64,000 bases of DNA from Actinospica sp035493475. Its GTDB lineage: Bacteria; Actinomycetota; Actinomycetes; Streptomycetales; Catenulisporaceae. The stretch lies in the NCBI GenBank assembly GCA_035493475.1, contig DATJIF010000040.1, forward strand, positions 1-64,000, given 5' to 3'. Of this stretch, positions 25,201-33,717 are shown piece after piece; the stretch's first letter is position 1; the number at the start of each line of letters is the position of its first letter. A program made the translations under genes and the position numbers. The notes beneath the pieces are model-generated. The model did no database searches and was not told the DNA's origin. It saw nothing but the letters and a program-made list of their open reading frames with translations.

Positions 25201-26293
25201 CCCGGTCCTCGGCGACCAGCACGGACCGCTGCCCCGGCAGGCCGGGACCCATGTAGCCCATCTCCCGGCCGCCCATCGCGTTCGGCTGTCCGGTCAGCGA
25301 GAACGGCCCGCTCCCCGGACGGCAGATCGCCCCCGTGGCCAGATGCAGGTTGACCAGTGCGTTCGTGTTCCAGGTGCCGTGCGTGGACTGATTCAGCCCC
25401 ATCGTCCAGCAGGACGTCCACTCCCCGGCCTCGCCGATCCAGCGCGCGGCGGTCCGGATGTCCCGCTCCGGAATCCCGGTGAGCTCCGCGACCGCGGCGG
25501 GCGGATAGTCGGCCAGGAAGTCCGGCATCGCCTCCCAGCCCTCGGTGTGCGCGGCGATGAACTCAGGGTCCGTATGGCCGTCCTGCGCGAGCAGGTGCAG
25601 CAGGCCGTTCAGCAGCGCCAGGTCCGTCCCAGGCTTGATCTGCAGGAACAGGTCCGCCTTGTCGGCCGTGGCGCTGCGCCGGGGATCGACGACGATCAGC
25701 TTCGCGCCCGCCCGGACCCGCTCCATCATGCGCAGGAACAGGATCGGGTGGCAGTCGGCCATGTTCGAGCCGATGACGAGGAAGACGTCCGCCCGCTCGA
25801 AGTCCTGGTACGACCCGGGCGGCCCGTCGGAGCCGAGCGACAGCTTGTATCCGGTGCCCGCGCTGGCCATGCACAGCCGCGAGTTCGACTCGATCTGGTT
25901 GGTGCGCACGTAGCCCTTGGCCAGCTTGTTCGCCAGGTACTGCGCTTCCAGGCTCATCTGCCCCGAGACGTACAGCGCGAACGCGTCCGGCCCGTGCTCG
26001 TCGATCACCGCGCGCAGCCGCCGGCCGGTCTCCGCGATCGCCGCGTCCAGGTCCGTCGGTTCCGGCTCGGCCCCGCGCCGCGCCCGGACCAGCGCCGACG
26101 TGAGCCGGCCGGGCGCCGCCAGCATCTCGGCCGTGGTGGCGCCCTTCGTGCACAGCTTGCCGAAGTTCGCCGGATGCGCCCGGTCCCCGGACGCCTTGCG
26201 CACCCGGCGCCGTCCGTCCGCCCCGGTCTCGACGTCGAGCACGATCCCGCAGCCCACCCCGCAGTACGAGCAGACGGTCCGAACCTGAGTCAC
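22265..26293 (-). CDS. Assimilatory nitrate reductase fused to CysJ-like flavoprotein
   Basis: 1342 residues. Residues ~1-715 are a molybdopterin oxidoreductase of the assimilatory nitrate reductase type, with CSYCGVGC and a fourth Cys in LCTKG for a [4Fe-4S] cluster, then MopB and dinucleotide-binding domains (GRLQHQWHTLTKTGKVEKL). Residues ~808-1342 are a diflavin reductase: flavodoxin (WASQTGNAEEF, TSTFGDGDAPDNGSGFW), FAD-binding (RQYSISSSP) and NADPH-binding (VGPGTGVAPFIGFLHDRR, FFGEQH), ending in DIY. One chain should therefore carry electrons from NADPH through FAD/FMN to the Mo site and reduce nitrate to nitrite in the cytoplasm. GTG start with GAGAGGAG upstream. No nitrite reductase gene is in the window. 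Confidence 0.93.
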   Translation of the reverse strand: MTQVRTVCSYCGVGCGIVLDVETGADGRRRVRKASGDRAHPANFGKLCTKGATTAEMLAAPGRLTSALVRARRGAEPEPTDLDAAIAETGRRLRAVIDEHGPDAFALYVSGQMSLEAQYLANKLAKGYVRTNQIESNSRLCMASAGTGYKLSLGSDGPPGSYQDFERADVFLVIGSNMADCHPILFLRMMERVRAGAKLIVVDPRRSATADKADLFLQIKPGTDLALLNGLLHLLAQDGHTDPEFIAAHTEGWEAMPDFLADYPPAAVAELTGIPERDIRTAARWIGEAGEWTSCWTMGLNQSTHGTWNTNALVNLHLATGAICRPGSGPFSLTGQPNAMGGREMGYMGPGLPGQRSVLVAEDRAFIEGLWELPDGTLRADGVGRGTIEMFEQMAAGRIKACWIICTNPVASVANRKTVIAGLEAAEFVVTQDVFADTETNGYADVVLPGALWTETEGVLINSERNLTLAQPAVDAPGDATADWLIIAKVARAMGYTEGFDHASAEEVFEEIKRARNEKTGYDLSGASYERLRETPVQWPAAPGGPERNPIRYLDADGRPRFPTASGRAVFFARPHLPAQEMPDDDYPFALNTGRLQHQWHTLTKTGKVEKLNKLNPGPFVEIHPADAAELGLLDGDPVEVASRRGRAVLPAVLTDRVRRGCCFAPFHWNDLFGEYLSVNAVTNDAVDPLSFQPEFKVCAVSLAKSAIPVVVSAPRSAVDGVAEDVADAPLAGLLGVAHLTPPTFEEHEQRYLAGFLVGIGPEPVGVPTLPASAPLRPDRAAWVDGLLAGRYSRARDVVAVVAADTPGRRITVLWASQTGNAEEFASIAAQRLKAAGHDVTVLGMDEADPATLPDADTLLITSTFGDGDAPDNGSGFWDALAGTEARLDHLRYSVLAFGDSSYNDFCGHGRRLDQRLEELGATRLSPRTDCEPDFEPAATAWLDQVVAALAAEITATSATTVLPRTPEVSRPAPITVDAPLVGNKLLSLPGATKEVRQFTFDLGANPLAYQAGDALSVRPVNDVALVEEWLALTGADADTDVDIDGLGTFTFREALLRYLDISKITTSLLGFVADRADDRRLRKLLRPDNKVEFSQWAWGRQAADVLTEYQVRASPQEWVSTLKRLQNRQYSISSSPRTDPSLLSLTVSVVRYEGSLRRPRKGVCSAYLADAETGTPITIHVQPSPHFRPPSNADTPMIMVGPGTGVAPFIGFLHDRRAQGHPGPNWLFFGEQHQATDFYYREDLATLTEDGTLAHLDTAFSRDQRNKIYVQDRMQEHGPRLWRWLESGAHFYVCGDASRMAKDVDAALRGIITTHGGLTKQATDTYVKRLTTEKRYVRDIY

Positions 26294-26339
26294 GACGCTC
26301 CTCTCCGCCAGAGATCAACGTCGACCGTAAGAAACAGCC

Positions 26340-26355
26340 GTAACGTCGAGGTCAC
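26340..26355. promoter_or_regulatory. GTnAC-N6-GTnAC box upstream of nitrate reductase
   Basis: GTAAC, six bases, then GTCAC, 47 bases before the nitrate reductase start. Spacing and half-sites resemble GlnR or MtrA boxes of nitrogen genes in streptomycetes, though the second half lacks the usual GAAAC. Tentative. Confidence 0.35.
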
Positions 26356-26496
26356 GCGGAACGGCACCGCGTGTTTCGCCTCACGCAGAAACGACGGAAG
26401 CCCGATGTCCGGGGGCGGGGGTGGGGCTGTCCCGACCATCGGGATGCCCGCGTGCCTCATGGTGGGCGCACCGGTCCGCGCAGCAGGCTGGAAGAC

Positions 26497-27846
26497 GTGA
26501 CCTACACACGACGACGTACCCAGCTCATCAGCGGCTTCGCCCTCGCCGCCCTGCTGCTCACCTCCGCCTGCGGCCGTGCCGAGGCCGCTCCGCCGACGAC
26601 GTGGGCGATGGACGGCTACGGCACGGTGCTCACGATCTCCGGCGGCCAACTGCGGCTCTACCAGACGACCGCCGTCAGTTGCCTGCCCGACGAGACGGCC
26701 ACGAAGACCGGGCCCGGCACGTACGCCTCGAAGTCCGAGGACGTGTTCACCGTCAACGGTTCGACGTTCTCCGAGGCGGGCGACGTCGGGACCCGCGCGC
26801 TGCACGGGATTCCCGCGCTACCCGCCGCGTGCTCCCGGACCGCCGCCGCGGACCCCGTATCCGAATTCGAAGTCTTCTGGCACACGTTCGCGGAGAACTA
26901 CCCGTTCTTCGCGGCGAAGGGCGTCTCCTGGCAGCGGATGTACGACCGCTACCGGCCGCAGGTGACCGCCACGACCAGCCCGGATCAGCTGTTCGCCATC
27001 TTCAGCGCCATGCTCACACCCCTGCACGACGCGCACGTCTACCTCACCGACGGCGTCTCGCGAACGTTCGCCGAGGGCAAGCCGGGCTCCGTGCCGCCGT
27101 CCGCGAAGCTCAACGCGAAGGTCCAGGCCTACATCGTCTCCCGCGACCTGCACGGACAGCCGCTCCAGGAGTACGCGAACGGACGCATCGGCTACGCGTC
27201 GCTGCCCGGCGGGCTCGGCTACCTGCGCGTCTCCGGCTTCGCGGGCTACACGACCGACTCCAACGATCCGTACGCGGGCGACGCGGCCGCGCTCGACCAG
27301 GCGCTCACCGCGGTCTTCACCAAGCAGCACGTCGCATCGCTGCGCGGGCTGATCATCGACCTGCGGGTGAACGGCGGCGGGTCGGATCAGCTCGGGCTCA
27401 CGTTGGCCGGGCGGCTGACCGATCGTGCCTACCTGGCTTACGCGAAGAGCCACCGCGACGACCCGGCCGATCCGGCGCGCTTCTCCGCGCCGCAGCCGAT
27501 CACGGTGACGCCGTCGAGCGGCCCCGTCTTCACCGGTCCGGTCGCCGTGCTCACCGCCTCGACGACGGTGAGCGCGGGGGAGACCTTCACTCAGGCGCTG
27601 ATCAACCGTCCGGGCACGACCATCCGCGTCGGGCAGCCCACACAAGGTGTGTTCTCCGACGTGATGGACCGGACGCTGCCCAACGGCTGGGAGTTCGGCC
27701 TCCCCAACGAGCAGTACGCGACCGACGGCGTGACCTACGACGGCACCGGCATTCCGCCACAGGTCAGCGAGCCCGTCTTCACCGACGAGGAGTTCGCCGC
27801 GCGTCGTGACTCGGCGTTCGACGCCGCGGTCCGGCTGCTGGGTTAG
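26497..27846 (+). CDS. S41-family peptidase lipoprotein
   Basis: 449 residues. A lipoprotein signal (LLLTSACG lipobox, Cys near residue 26) places it on the outer face of the membrane. The C-terminal half is a tail-specific-protease fold: GLGYLRVSGF, RGLIIDLRVNGGGSD and TASTTVSAGETFTQAL, the last holding the probable nucleophile Ser followed by the AGE segment. No PDZ domain is visible between; the N-terminal ~120 residues are unassigned. GTG 26497 fixes the signal peptide start. It overlaps the convergent YCII-type gene by 4 bases. Confidence 0.85.
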   Translation: MTYTRRRTQLISGFALAALLLTSACGRAEAAPPTTWAMDGYGTVLTISGGQLRLYQTTAVSCLPDETATKTGPGTYASKSEDVFTVNGSTFSEAGDVGTRALHGIPALPAACSRTAAADPVSEFEVFWHTFAENYPFFAAKGVSWQRMYDRYRPQVTATTSPDQLFAIFSAMLTPLHDAHVYLTDGVSRTFAEGKPGSVPPSAKLNAKVQAYIVSRDLHGQPLQEYANGRIGYASLPGGLGYLRVSGFAGYTTDSNDPYAGDAAALDQALTAVFTKQHVASLRGLIIDLRVNGGGSDQLGLTLAGRLTDRAYLAYAKSHRDDPADPARFSAPQPITVTPSSGPVFTGPVAVLTASTTVSAGETFTQALINRPGTTIRVGQPTQGVFSDVMDRTLPNGWEFGLPNEQYATDGVTYDGTGIPPQVSEPVFTDEEFAARRDSAFDAAVRLLG

Positions 27847-28196
27847 CCCTTATGCACCTCGGGGTCGTGCAGGAACTCGCGCACCTCCTGGGCGCAGCGG
27901 CAAGCAGCGGCGACCTTGGCGGCCCACTTCAGCGCCTCGTCGCGCGAGGGGACGTCGACGACCAGCAGGCCGCCGAGGTACTCCTTGCTCTCCGGGAACG
28001 GGCCGTCGGTGACCGTGCCGTCGGTGTCGACCACGCTCACCTCCTCGTGGCCGAGGGCGAACCCGCCGGTGAAGACGTACACGCCGGCGGCCTGGGCCTC
28101 CCGGATCACCCCGTGTGCCAGCTCGGCCACCTCGGGCAGTTCCGCGTCGGGGATCTGCATCGCGCCGTCGTCGAACGAGATCATGTACAGCGGCAT
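27843..28196 (-). CDS. YCII-related (DGPF) domain protein
   Basis: 117 residues, one YCII/DGPF domain: FTGGFAL, TVTDGPFPESKEYLGGLLVVDVPSRDEALKWA. The DGPF and KEYLGG signatures are exact. These small ferredoxin-fold proteins are common beside ECF sigma factors, but none is nearby here. ATG has AGGAGG 6 bases upstream. It is divergent from the sacsin/Hsp90-like gene. Confidence 0.9.
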   Translation of the reverse strand: MPLYMISFDDGAMQIPDAELPEVAELAHGVIREAQAAGVYVFTGGFALGHEEVSVVDTDGTVTDGPFPESKEYLGGLLVVDVPSRDEALKWAAKVAAACRCAQEVREFLHDPEVHKG

Positions 28197-28275
28197 TTCA
28201 CGCCTCCTTGCTCCGGCGGCCTCTCGCGGCCGCCTCCCACCCTCTCCTACGAACGAGGCGCCCGGGATCGGACAC

Positions 28276-28287
28276 GCTACCGGTAGC
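28276..28287. promoter_or_regulatory. 12-bp palindrome GCTACCGGTAGC and -10 of ATPase gene
   Basis: A perfect palindrome whose right arm runs into TAGCCT (28284-28289), a possible -10 for the gene starting at 28326. It could be an operator for either divergent gene. Confidence 0.35.
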
Positions 28288-28325
28288 CTGTCGGGTCGGC
28301 GTTTTCAGCGGGAGAGGGACCTCGG

Positions 28326-31300
28326 GTGACTGATCAGTTCGAGACGGCGGCGATCCGCGAGCGGGTGCTCGGCTCGTGGACGCAGGCGCCGGTGCGCTTC
28401 CGCGAGGACGCCAACCTCGAGGAGGACCTGGTCCTCGGCGGCTACCGGGACCGGGTGCTGGTGGAGCTCGCGCAGAACGCCGCGGACGCCGCCGCTCGGG
28501 CCGGGGTGCCCGGACGGCTCCGGTTCACCCTCGCCACCGCGGCCTCCGGCGAGCCGACGCTGTCCGCCGCGAACACCGGCGCGCCGCTGGACGCGGGCGG
28601 CGTGCTCAGCCTGTCCACGCTGCGCGCCTCGGCCAAGCGCGACGAGGGCCACGACGCCGACTCCGGCGCGGCGGTCCCGGTCGGGCGCTTCGGCGTCGGG
28701 TTCGCGGCGGTGCTGGCCGTGAGCGACGCGCCCGCCGTGCTCTCCCGCGGCGGCGGCGTGCGGTTCTCGCTCGCCGAGTCCCGCGCGGCCGTGCACCGCG
28801 CCGCGGAGCAGAACCCTGATCTCGCCGCCGAGCTGACCCGGCGCGGCGGACGGGTGCCCGCGCTGCGCCTGCCGTACGCCGCCGAGGGCACGCCGCCCTG
28901 GGGCTACGACACCGTGATCGAGCTGCCGCTGCGCGACGAGGCGGCCGCCGCGCTCGTCCGCGACCTGATGGCAGGGCTCGACGACACGCTGCTGCTCGCC
29001 CTCCCGCAGCTCGCTGAGATCGTCGTGGACCTCGACGGCGAGGTCCGCACGCTGACCGCCGACCGCAGCGTGCGCGGCGAGTGCGTGGTCACCGACGGCC
29101 CGCACACGACCCGCTGGCGGCTGGCCGAGGCGCGCGGCGAGCTCGGCCGGGACCTGCTGACGGACCGGCCGGTCGAGGAGCGGATCAGGCCTCGATGGTC
29201 GCTCACCTGGGCCGTGCCGGTGGACCGGGACGGCGGCCCGCAGCGGCTGCGCACCGCTCCCGTGCTGCACGCCCCGACCCCGACCGACGAGCCGCTGGGC
29301 CTGCCCGCGCTGCTGATCGCCTCGCTGCCGCTGGAGGTCACCCGCCGCCGCGTCGCCCCGGGCCCGCTCGCCGAGTTCCTGCTCGACCGGGCCGCCGAGG
29401 CGTACGCGCAGCTGGTCACGGCCTGGCCGACGCGCACCCCGGCGCTGCTGCGGCTGGTGCCCGGGCCGATCGGGGAGGGCGCGATCGACGCCGGACTGCG
29501 CGGCCGGATCAGTGCCCTGCTGCCGGAGTCCGCGTTCCTGCCGGCCGCGAACGAGGATCCGGCGCCGCTGCGGCCGATCGACGCGGTCGTGCTCGATCCC
29601 TGCGACACCGCGCTGGTCGAGGCGCTGCGCGACGTGCTGCCCGGCCTGCTCCCGGCCGGCTGGGAGCGGGACCAGGCGGCGGGCACGGCGCTCGGCGTCC
29701 GGCGGCTCGGCGCGCTCGAACTGGCCGAGACGCTGGCCGGTCTGGACCGCGAACCGGCCTGGTGGGGCGCGCTCTACGCCGCCCTGTACGGCGTCTACGG
29801 GCAGGACCCTGACACCGGCGAGACGCTGGCCACGCTGCCGGTCCCGCTCTCCGACGGCCGCACCGTGCGCGGCGCCCGCGGCAGCCTGCTCCCGGTGACC
29901 GAGCTCGACCCGGCCGCTGGCAATGCCCTGCGACCGCTCGGGCTGCGCATCGTGCACCCGGCCGCGCTCGCCGGCGGCAGCGGCCCGTCCGCGCTGCTCG
30001 AACGGCTCGGCGCCCGCCCCGCGCACCCGCGCGTACTGCTCGACGAACCCGCCCTGCGCGCCGCGATCACCGCCGCCGGCGATCCGCTGCACGCTCAGGA
30101 CGCCGACACCGACGCGCTCACCCCGGACCGGCTCGCGGACGCCGTGCTCGGTCTGGTCCGGGCCGCCGAACCCGCGCCGTACGAGCGCTTCGACCTCGGC
30201 GGCCTGCCGCTGCCGGACGACCGCGGCGGATACAGCCGGGCCCGCGAACTGCTGCTGCCCGGCTCGCCGCTCGCCGAGGTCGTCGATCCCGAGGCGTACG
30301 GCACGGTCGACGGCGGCTTCGCGCAGCGCTGGGGCACCGGCCTGCTGCGCGCGATCGGCGTCCTCGACACGCTCACCCTCGTGCGCGCGCAGAACGTGCT
30401 GCTCGACGCCGACACCCTCGACGACGACCTCGCCGACCTCGACGGGATCGAGGAGTGGATCGAGCAGGCCCGCGCGGCGATCGACCGCTCCGGCCGGGAC
30501 GTGCCGGCTCCGGTGGCCGTCGAGTTCACCGCCGTGCGCGATCTCGACCTCGTGACCCGCTGGGACCACGGCCTCGACCTGCTGGACGGTCCCGACCTGC
30601 GCGCCGCGCTGGCCCGCCCCGTCAGGGTTCTGTCGGACGAGGGCCAGCCGGTGGATCTGCCCTCGTACACGTCCTGGTGGCTCAGCCGCCATCCCGTGCT
30701 CGACGGCCGCCGACCCGCCGACCTGGCCATCGACGCCGTGCCCGGCGGACTGCTCGCGGGGCTCTACGATCCGGCGCCCGAGCACGAGGACGACCCCGCC
30801 TTCCTGCTCCGGATCGGCGTGCGCACCACGCTGCCCGCGCTGCTCGCCGCGCCCGGCGGCCCGGACGAACTGCTCGACCGGCTCGCCGACCCCGCGCGGC
30901 CGGTCGGCGCGGCGCAGCTGTCCGCGCTCTACTGCGCGCTCGCCGAGGTGCCGCCGGAGCACGTGAACCCGCCGCGCGAACTGCGCGCCTGGCAGGACGG
31001 CGAACCCGTCGTCATCGACGCGGCCGAGGTCGTCGTGATCGACGCGCCCGACCTGATGCCGCTGCTCGACGGCCGCGCCTACATCGTCGTCCCGGCCGAC
31101 GCCGCCGCGCCGCTGGCCGACCTGCTGGAACTCGACCTCGTCTCCGAGGCGATCCCCGGCGCCGTCACCTCCGAAGGCCAGCAGCAGGACGTGCCCGCCG
31201 AGATCAGGGCACTGCTCCCGGCGTGTCCGAGCACGTACATCGAGCACGACGAGCTGGTCCTGGACGGCGCCCACGAGGTCGCCTGGCGGGTGGCCGACGG

Positions 31301-31445
31301 CGTGCCGCACGCCTCCACCTTCGACGGCATGGCCCGCGCCCTCGCCTGGGTCTGCGGCCGCTGGGACCGCCGCCACCTGATCGCCGCGCTGCTCGCCGAA
31401 CCCGAGCGCGCCGTCGAATTGGCGGAGGAAACGTATTATGAGTGA
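28326..31445 (+). CDS. Sacsin/Hsp90-like GHKL ATPase protein
   Basis: 1039 residues. The N-terminal ~200 residues are a GHKL ATPase of the sacsin/Hsp90 type: VELAQNAADAA (N-box, Mg-ATP Asn) and GRFGVGFAAVLAV (G2 box), with a Ser/Thr-containing STLRASAKRD segment between. The remaining ~800 residues are Leu-, Asp- and Arg-rich and match no domain I can name; there is no zinc ribbon, membrane segment or signal peptide. By family, it may be a chaperone-like ATPase; client unknown. GTG start with GAGAGGGA upstream. Base composition matches its neighbours. It appears to be a single-gene unit. Confidence 0.82.
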   Translation: MTDQFETAAIRERVLGSWTQAPVRFREDANLEEDLVLGGYRDRVLVELAQNAADAAARAGVPGRLRFTLATAASGEPTLSAANTGAPLDAGGVLSLSTLRASAKRDEGHDADSGAAVPVGRFGVGFAAVLAVSDAPAVLSRGGGVRFSLAESRAAVHRAAEQNPDLAAELTRRGGRVPALRLPYAAEGTPPWGYDTVIELPLRDEAAAALVRDLMAGLDDTLLLALPQLAEIVVDLDGEVRTLTADRSVRGECVVTDGPHTTRWRLAEARGELGRDLLTDRPVEERIRPRWSLTWAVPVDRDGGPQRLRTAPVLHAPTPTDEPLGLPALLIASLPLEVTRRRVAPGPLAEFLLDRAAEAYAQLVTAWPTRTPALLRLVPGPIGEGAIDAGLRGRISALLPESAFLPAANEDPAPLRPIDAVVLDPCDTALVEALRDVLPGLLPAGWERDQAAGTALGVRRLGALELAETLAGLDREPAWWGALYAALYGVYGQDPDTGETLATLPVPLSDGRTVRGARGSLLPVTELDPAAGNALRPLGLRIVHPAALAGGSGPSALLERLGARPAHPRVLLDEPALRAAITAAGDPLHAQDADTDALTPDRLADAVLGLVRAAEPAPYERFDLGGLPLPDDRGGYSRARELLLPGSPLAEVVDPEAYGTVDGGFAQRWGTGLLRAIGVLDTLTLVRAQNVLLDADTLDDDLADLDGIEEWIEQARAAIDRSGRDVPAPVAVEFTAVRDLDLVTRWDHGLDLLDGPDLRAALARPVRVLSDEGQPVDLPSYTSWWLSRHPVLDGRRPADLAIDAVPGGLLAGLYDPAPEHEDDPAFLLRIGVRTTLPALLAAPGGPDELLDRLADPARPVGAAQLSALYCALAEVPPEHVNPPRELRAWQDGEPVVIDAAEVVVIDAPDLMPLLDGRAYIVVPADAAAPLADLLELDLVSEAIPGAVTSEGQQQDVPAEIRALLPACPSTYIEHDELVLDGAHEVAWRVADGVPHASTFDGMARALAWVCGRWDRRHLIAALLAEPERAVELAEETYYE

Positions 31446-31751
31446 CCCCAACGAATTCGGCGTCTGCAGGGGAACTTAACAACTTCTTGTAATTCCGCGT
31501 TATTGACCCGCGATTCGGGCCCCACTAATTTCCGTTCTGCGCAACGGCAGGCGGCCGTCGGATCGGGCCCGACGCGCCACTCCCACATGCCTGCCGCAGC
31601 CCGAGCTGCACCCTGAGTCGCACCCTCTCCAGCACGACGGCCGTCGCACGGACCCGTCGCGGTGATCCCGCGCGCCCATACTCCGGCCGATGCAACCCGC
31701 GCCGAGACCGACCACGGACCCGGCGCGCTACCCACGATCGAGGGGATCGAA
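31446..31751. other. Intergenic region upstream of secreted metalloprotease
   Basis: 306 bp. The first ~90 bases are unusually AT-rich for this window and contain a promoter (separate entry); the rest is GC-rich leader. A 9-codon ORF (MPAARAAP-type, near 31588) is present but unsupported by an SD. No hairpin terminator for the ATPase gene is clear. Confidence 0.5.
31503..31531 (+). promoter_or_regulatory. Promoter TTGACC-N17-TAATTT
   Basis: Strong housekeeping-type match with exact 17-base spacing, in the AT-rich part of the gap. It would give a ~215-base leader before the GTG at 31752. Confidence 0.55.
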
Positions 31752-33653
31752 GTGATACACCCGTTCAGTTCAGCAGGCAGACGCACCGCCGTGCGCGCCG
31801 CGCTGGCCACCGGGGCGGCGCTGGCCACCGCCCTGACGGTGAGCGCGCTCAGCCCGGCCGAGGCGAGCACCGCCGCCCACCCCGCGGGCTCCGCGGCCGC
31901 GGTGAGCAACCCGTACTCGCCCGCCTACCAGCACCCGTACCGGCACGGCGTCGTCCCGACCATCGGCCAGCTGGCGAAGATGAAGCAGTACTCGGCCAGC
32001 CACGTGCAGCCGAACGTGGCCACCGGACCCGAGACGCTCTCCTACGGGGGCGGCGTCGACGGCGTCGGGGTCAACAGCGGCCAGAACAAGGTCTACCTGG
32101 TCTTCTACGGAAGCCAGTGGGGCACCGAGGGCACCGACTCCAACGGGAACGCCACGTTCTCCAAGGACCCGGACGGCGGCGCGCCGGTCGCGCAGCAGAT
32201 GTTCAAGGGGATCGGCACCGGCAACGAGCTGTGGTCGGCCGACCTGACCCAGTGGTGCGACGGGCCGAACGTCTCGACCGGCGCCACCAGCTGCCCGGCC
32301 AACGCGGCGTTCATCCCGTACCAGAGCGGCGGCGTGCTCTCCGGCGTCTGGTACGACAACTCCGCCGCCTCGCCGAGCGCGGCCTCCGGCCACCAGCTGG
32401 GGCAGGAGGCGGTCAACGCGGCGGCGCACTTCGGCAACACCACCTCCGCCTCGAACCGCTACACGTACTACGTGATCCTCTCGCCGACCGGCACCAACCC
32501 GGACAACTACCAGGGCCAGTACTGCGCCTGGCACGACTACACCGGTGACAGCTCCCTGACGGGCGGCGCGGTCAGCTCGCCGTACGGCGACATCGCGTTC
32601 AGCAACCAGCCGTACAACATGGACTCGGGCGCGGGCTGCGGCGTCGGCTTCGTCAACTCGCCCGGAACCCTCGACGGCTGGACCATGACCCTCGGCCACG
32701 AGTGGCACGAGATGATGTCCGACAAGAACCCGGCGGGCGGCTGGACGAACAACACCGGCAGCTCGTACCAGGGCCAGGAGAACTCGGACGAGTGCGCCTG
32801 GATCAACCCGGGCACCAGCGGCGGCGCGGCGAACGTGACCATGGGCAACGGCACCTACGCCGAGCAGGCCAGCTGGTCCAACGACACCAACGCGTGCTCG
32901 ATCTCGCACCCGATCCTCAACCACGGCGGCGGCGGGAACACCGTGACCGTGGGCGGCCAGGGCGCGCAGAGCTGGACCGCCGGAACCGCCGTCTCGCTGC
33001 AGATGAGCGCGACCGACTCGGCCTCCGGGCAGACCTTCACCTGGTCCGCCTCCGGCCTGCCGTCCGGCGTGTCGATCAACGCGAGCAGCGGCCTGATCTC
33101 CGGCACGCCCAGCGCCTCGGGCTCCGGCAGCGCGACCGTCACGGCCACCGACACCACCGGCGCGTCCGGCTCGACCAGCGTGTCCTGGACGGTGTCCGGC
33201 AGCGGCGGGGGCGGCGGCAACGCGGTCACCAACGGCGGCTTCGAGACCGGCAGCCTCTCCGGCTGGACCGCCTCCGGCACCCACTCGGTGGTCAGCTCGG
33301 GTGCGCACTCCGGCACCTACGCCGCCGAGCTCGGCAGCTCGAACCCGACCAGCACCTCGTCCATCGTCCAGACCTTCACGGCCGCCAGCGGCAACACGAC
33401 GCTGACGTTCTGGTACGAGAACTTCTGCAACGACACGGTGACCTACGACTGGGCCACCGCGACGCTGAAGGACAACACCGCGGGCACCACCGCGACCGTG
33501 CTGGCCAAGACCTGCGCGGCGACCGCCGCGTGGACCAAGGTCACGCACGCCGTGACCGCCGGCCACTCGTACACGCTGACCCTCACCAACCGGGACGACA
33601 ACTACCCCGGCGACCCGACGTACACCTACTACGACGACGTGGCCACCAGCTAG
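31752..33653 (+). CDS. Secreted metalloprotease-like protein with He_PIG module
   Basis: 633 residues. GTG 31752 has AGGGGA 5 bases upstream and opens a Sec signal (~1-38). The core (~40-400) shows VYLVFYGSQWG and YYVILSPTGT, and a likely metal site in MTLGHEWHEMMSDKNPAGGW: HExxE followed by Asp, in the place where related secreted proteins have HELxExxTDP. A classical HExxH is absent, so peptidase activity is inferred. A putative-Ig domain (~395-480, GLPSGVSINASSGLISGTP) and a C-terminal beta module (~495-633, NGGFETGSLSGW) closely resemble those of the S53 protease at 11295. Confidence 0.75.
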   Translation: MIHPFSSAGRRTAVRAALATGAALATALTVSALSPAEASTAAHPAGSAAAVSNPYSPAYQHPYRHGVVPTIGQLAKMKQYSASHVQPNVATGPETLSYGGGVDGVGVNSGQNKVYLVFYGSQWGTEGTDSNGNATFSKDPDGGAPVAQQMFKGIGTGNELWSADLTQWCDGPNVSTGATSCPANAAFIPYQSGGVLSGVWYDNSAASPSAASGHQLGQEAVNAAAHFGNTTSASNRYTYYVILSPTGTNPDNYQGQYCAWHDYTGDSSLTGGAVSSPYGDIAFSNQPYNMDSGAGCGVGFVNSPGTLDGWTMTLGHEWHEMMSDKNPAGGWTNNTGSSYQGQENSDECAWINPGTSGGAANVTMGNGTYAEQASWSNDTNACSISHPILNHGGGGNTVTVGGQGAQSWTAGTAVSLQMSATDSASGQTFTWSASGLPSGVSINASSGLISGTPSASGSGSATVTATDTTGASGSTSVSWTVSGSGGGGGNAVTNGGFETGSLSGWTASGTHSVVSSGAHSGTYAAELGSSNPTSTSSIVQTFTAASGNTTLTFWYENFCNDTVTYDWATATLKDNTAGTTATVLAKTCAATAAWTKVTHAVTAGHSYTLTLTNRDDNYPGDPTYTYYDDVATS

Positions 33654-33670
33654 CCGCGAGCAGTAACCGG

Positions 33671-33710
33671 GCCACGGCCGGTCTCCGCACCCGCGGGGAC
33701 CGGCCGCGGC
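33671..33710 (+). terminator. Hairpin terminator after metalloprotease gene
   Basis: Bases 33671-33686 pair with 33695-33710 (16 bp, one A/C mismatch and one G-U) around an 8-base loop, 17 bases after the stop. Confidence 0.7.
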
Positions 33711-33717
33711 GTTCTCC

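Noticed and set aside
23780..26500. 906-codon plus-strand ORF opposite nitrate reductase
   Set aside because: Shadow frame; the minus strand carries Fe-S, Mo and flavin motifs throughout.
28305..31451. 1048-codon minus-strand ORF fully antisense to the sacsin-like gene
   Set aside because: Equal length is tempting, but the plus strand has the GHKL boxes and an SD; the minus frame is Arg/Gly/Val-rich without any domain.
31436..31909. Minus-strand ORF over the gap at 31.5 kb
   Set aside because: No SD, atypical composition, overlaps the promoter and signal peptide region of the gene at 31752.
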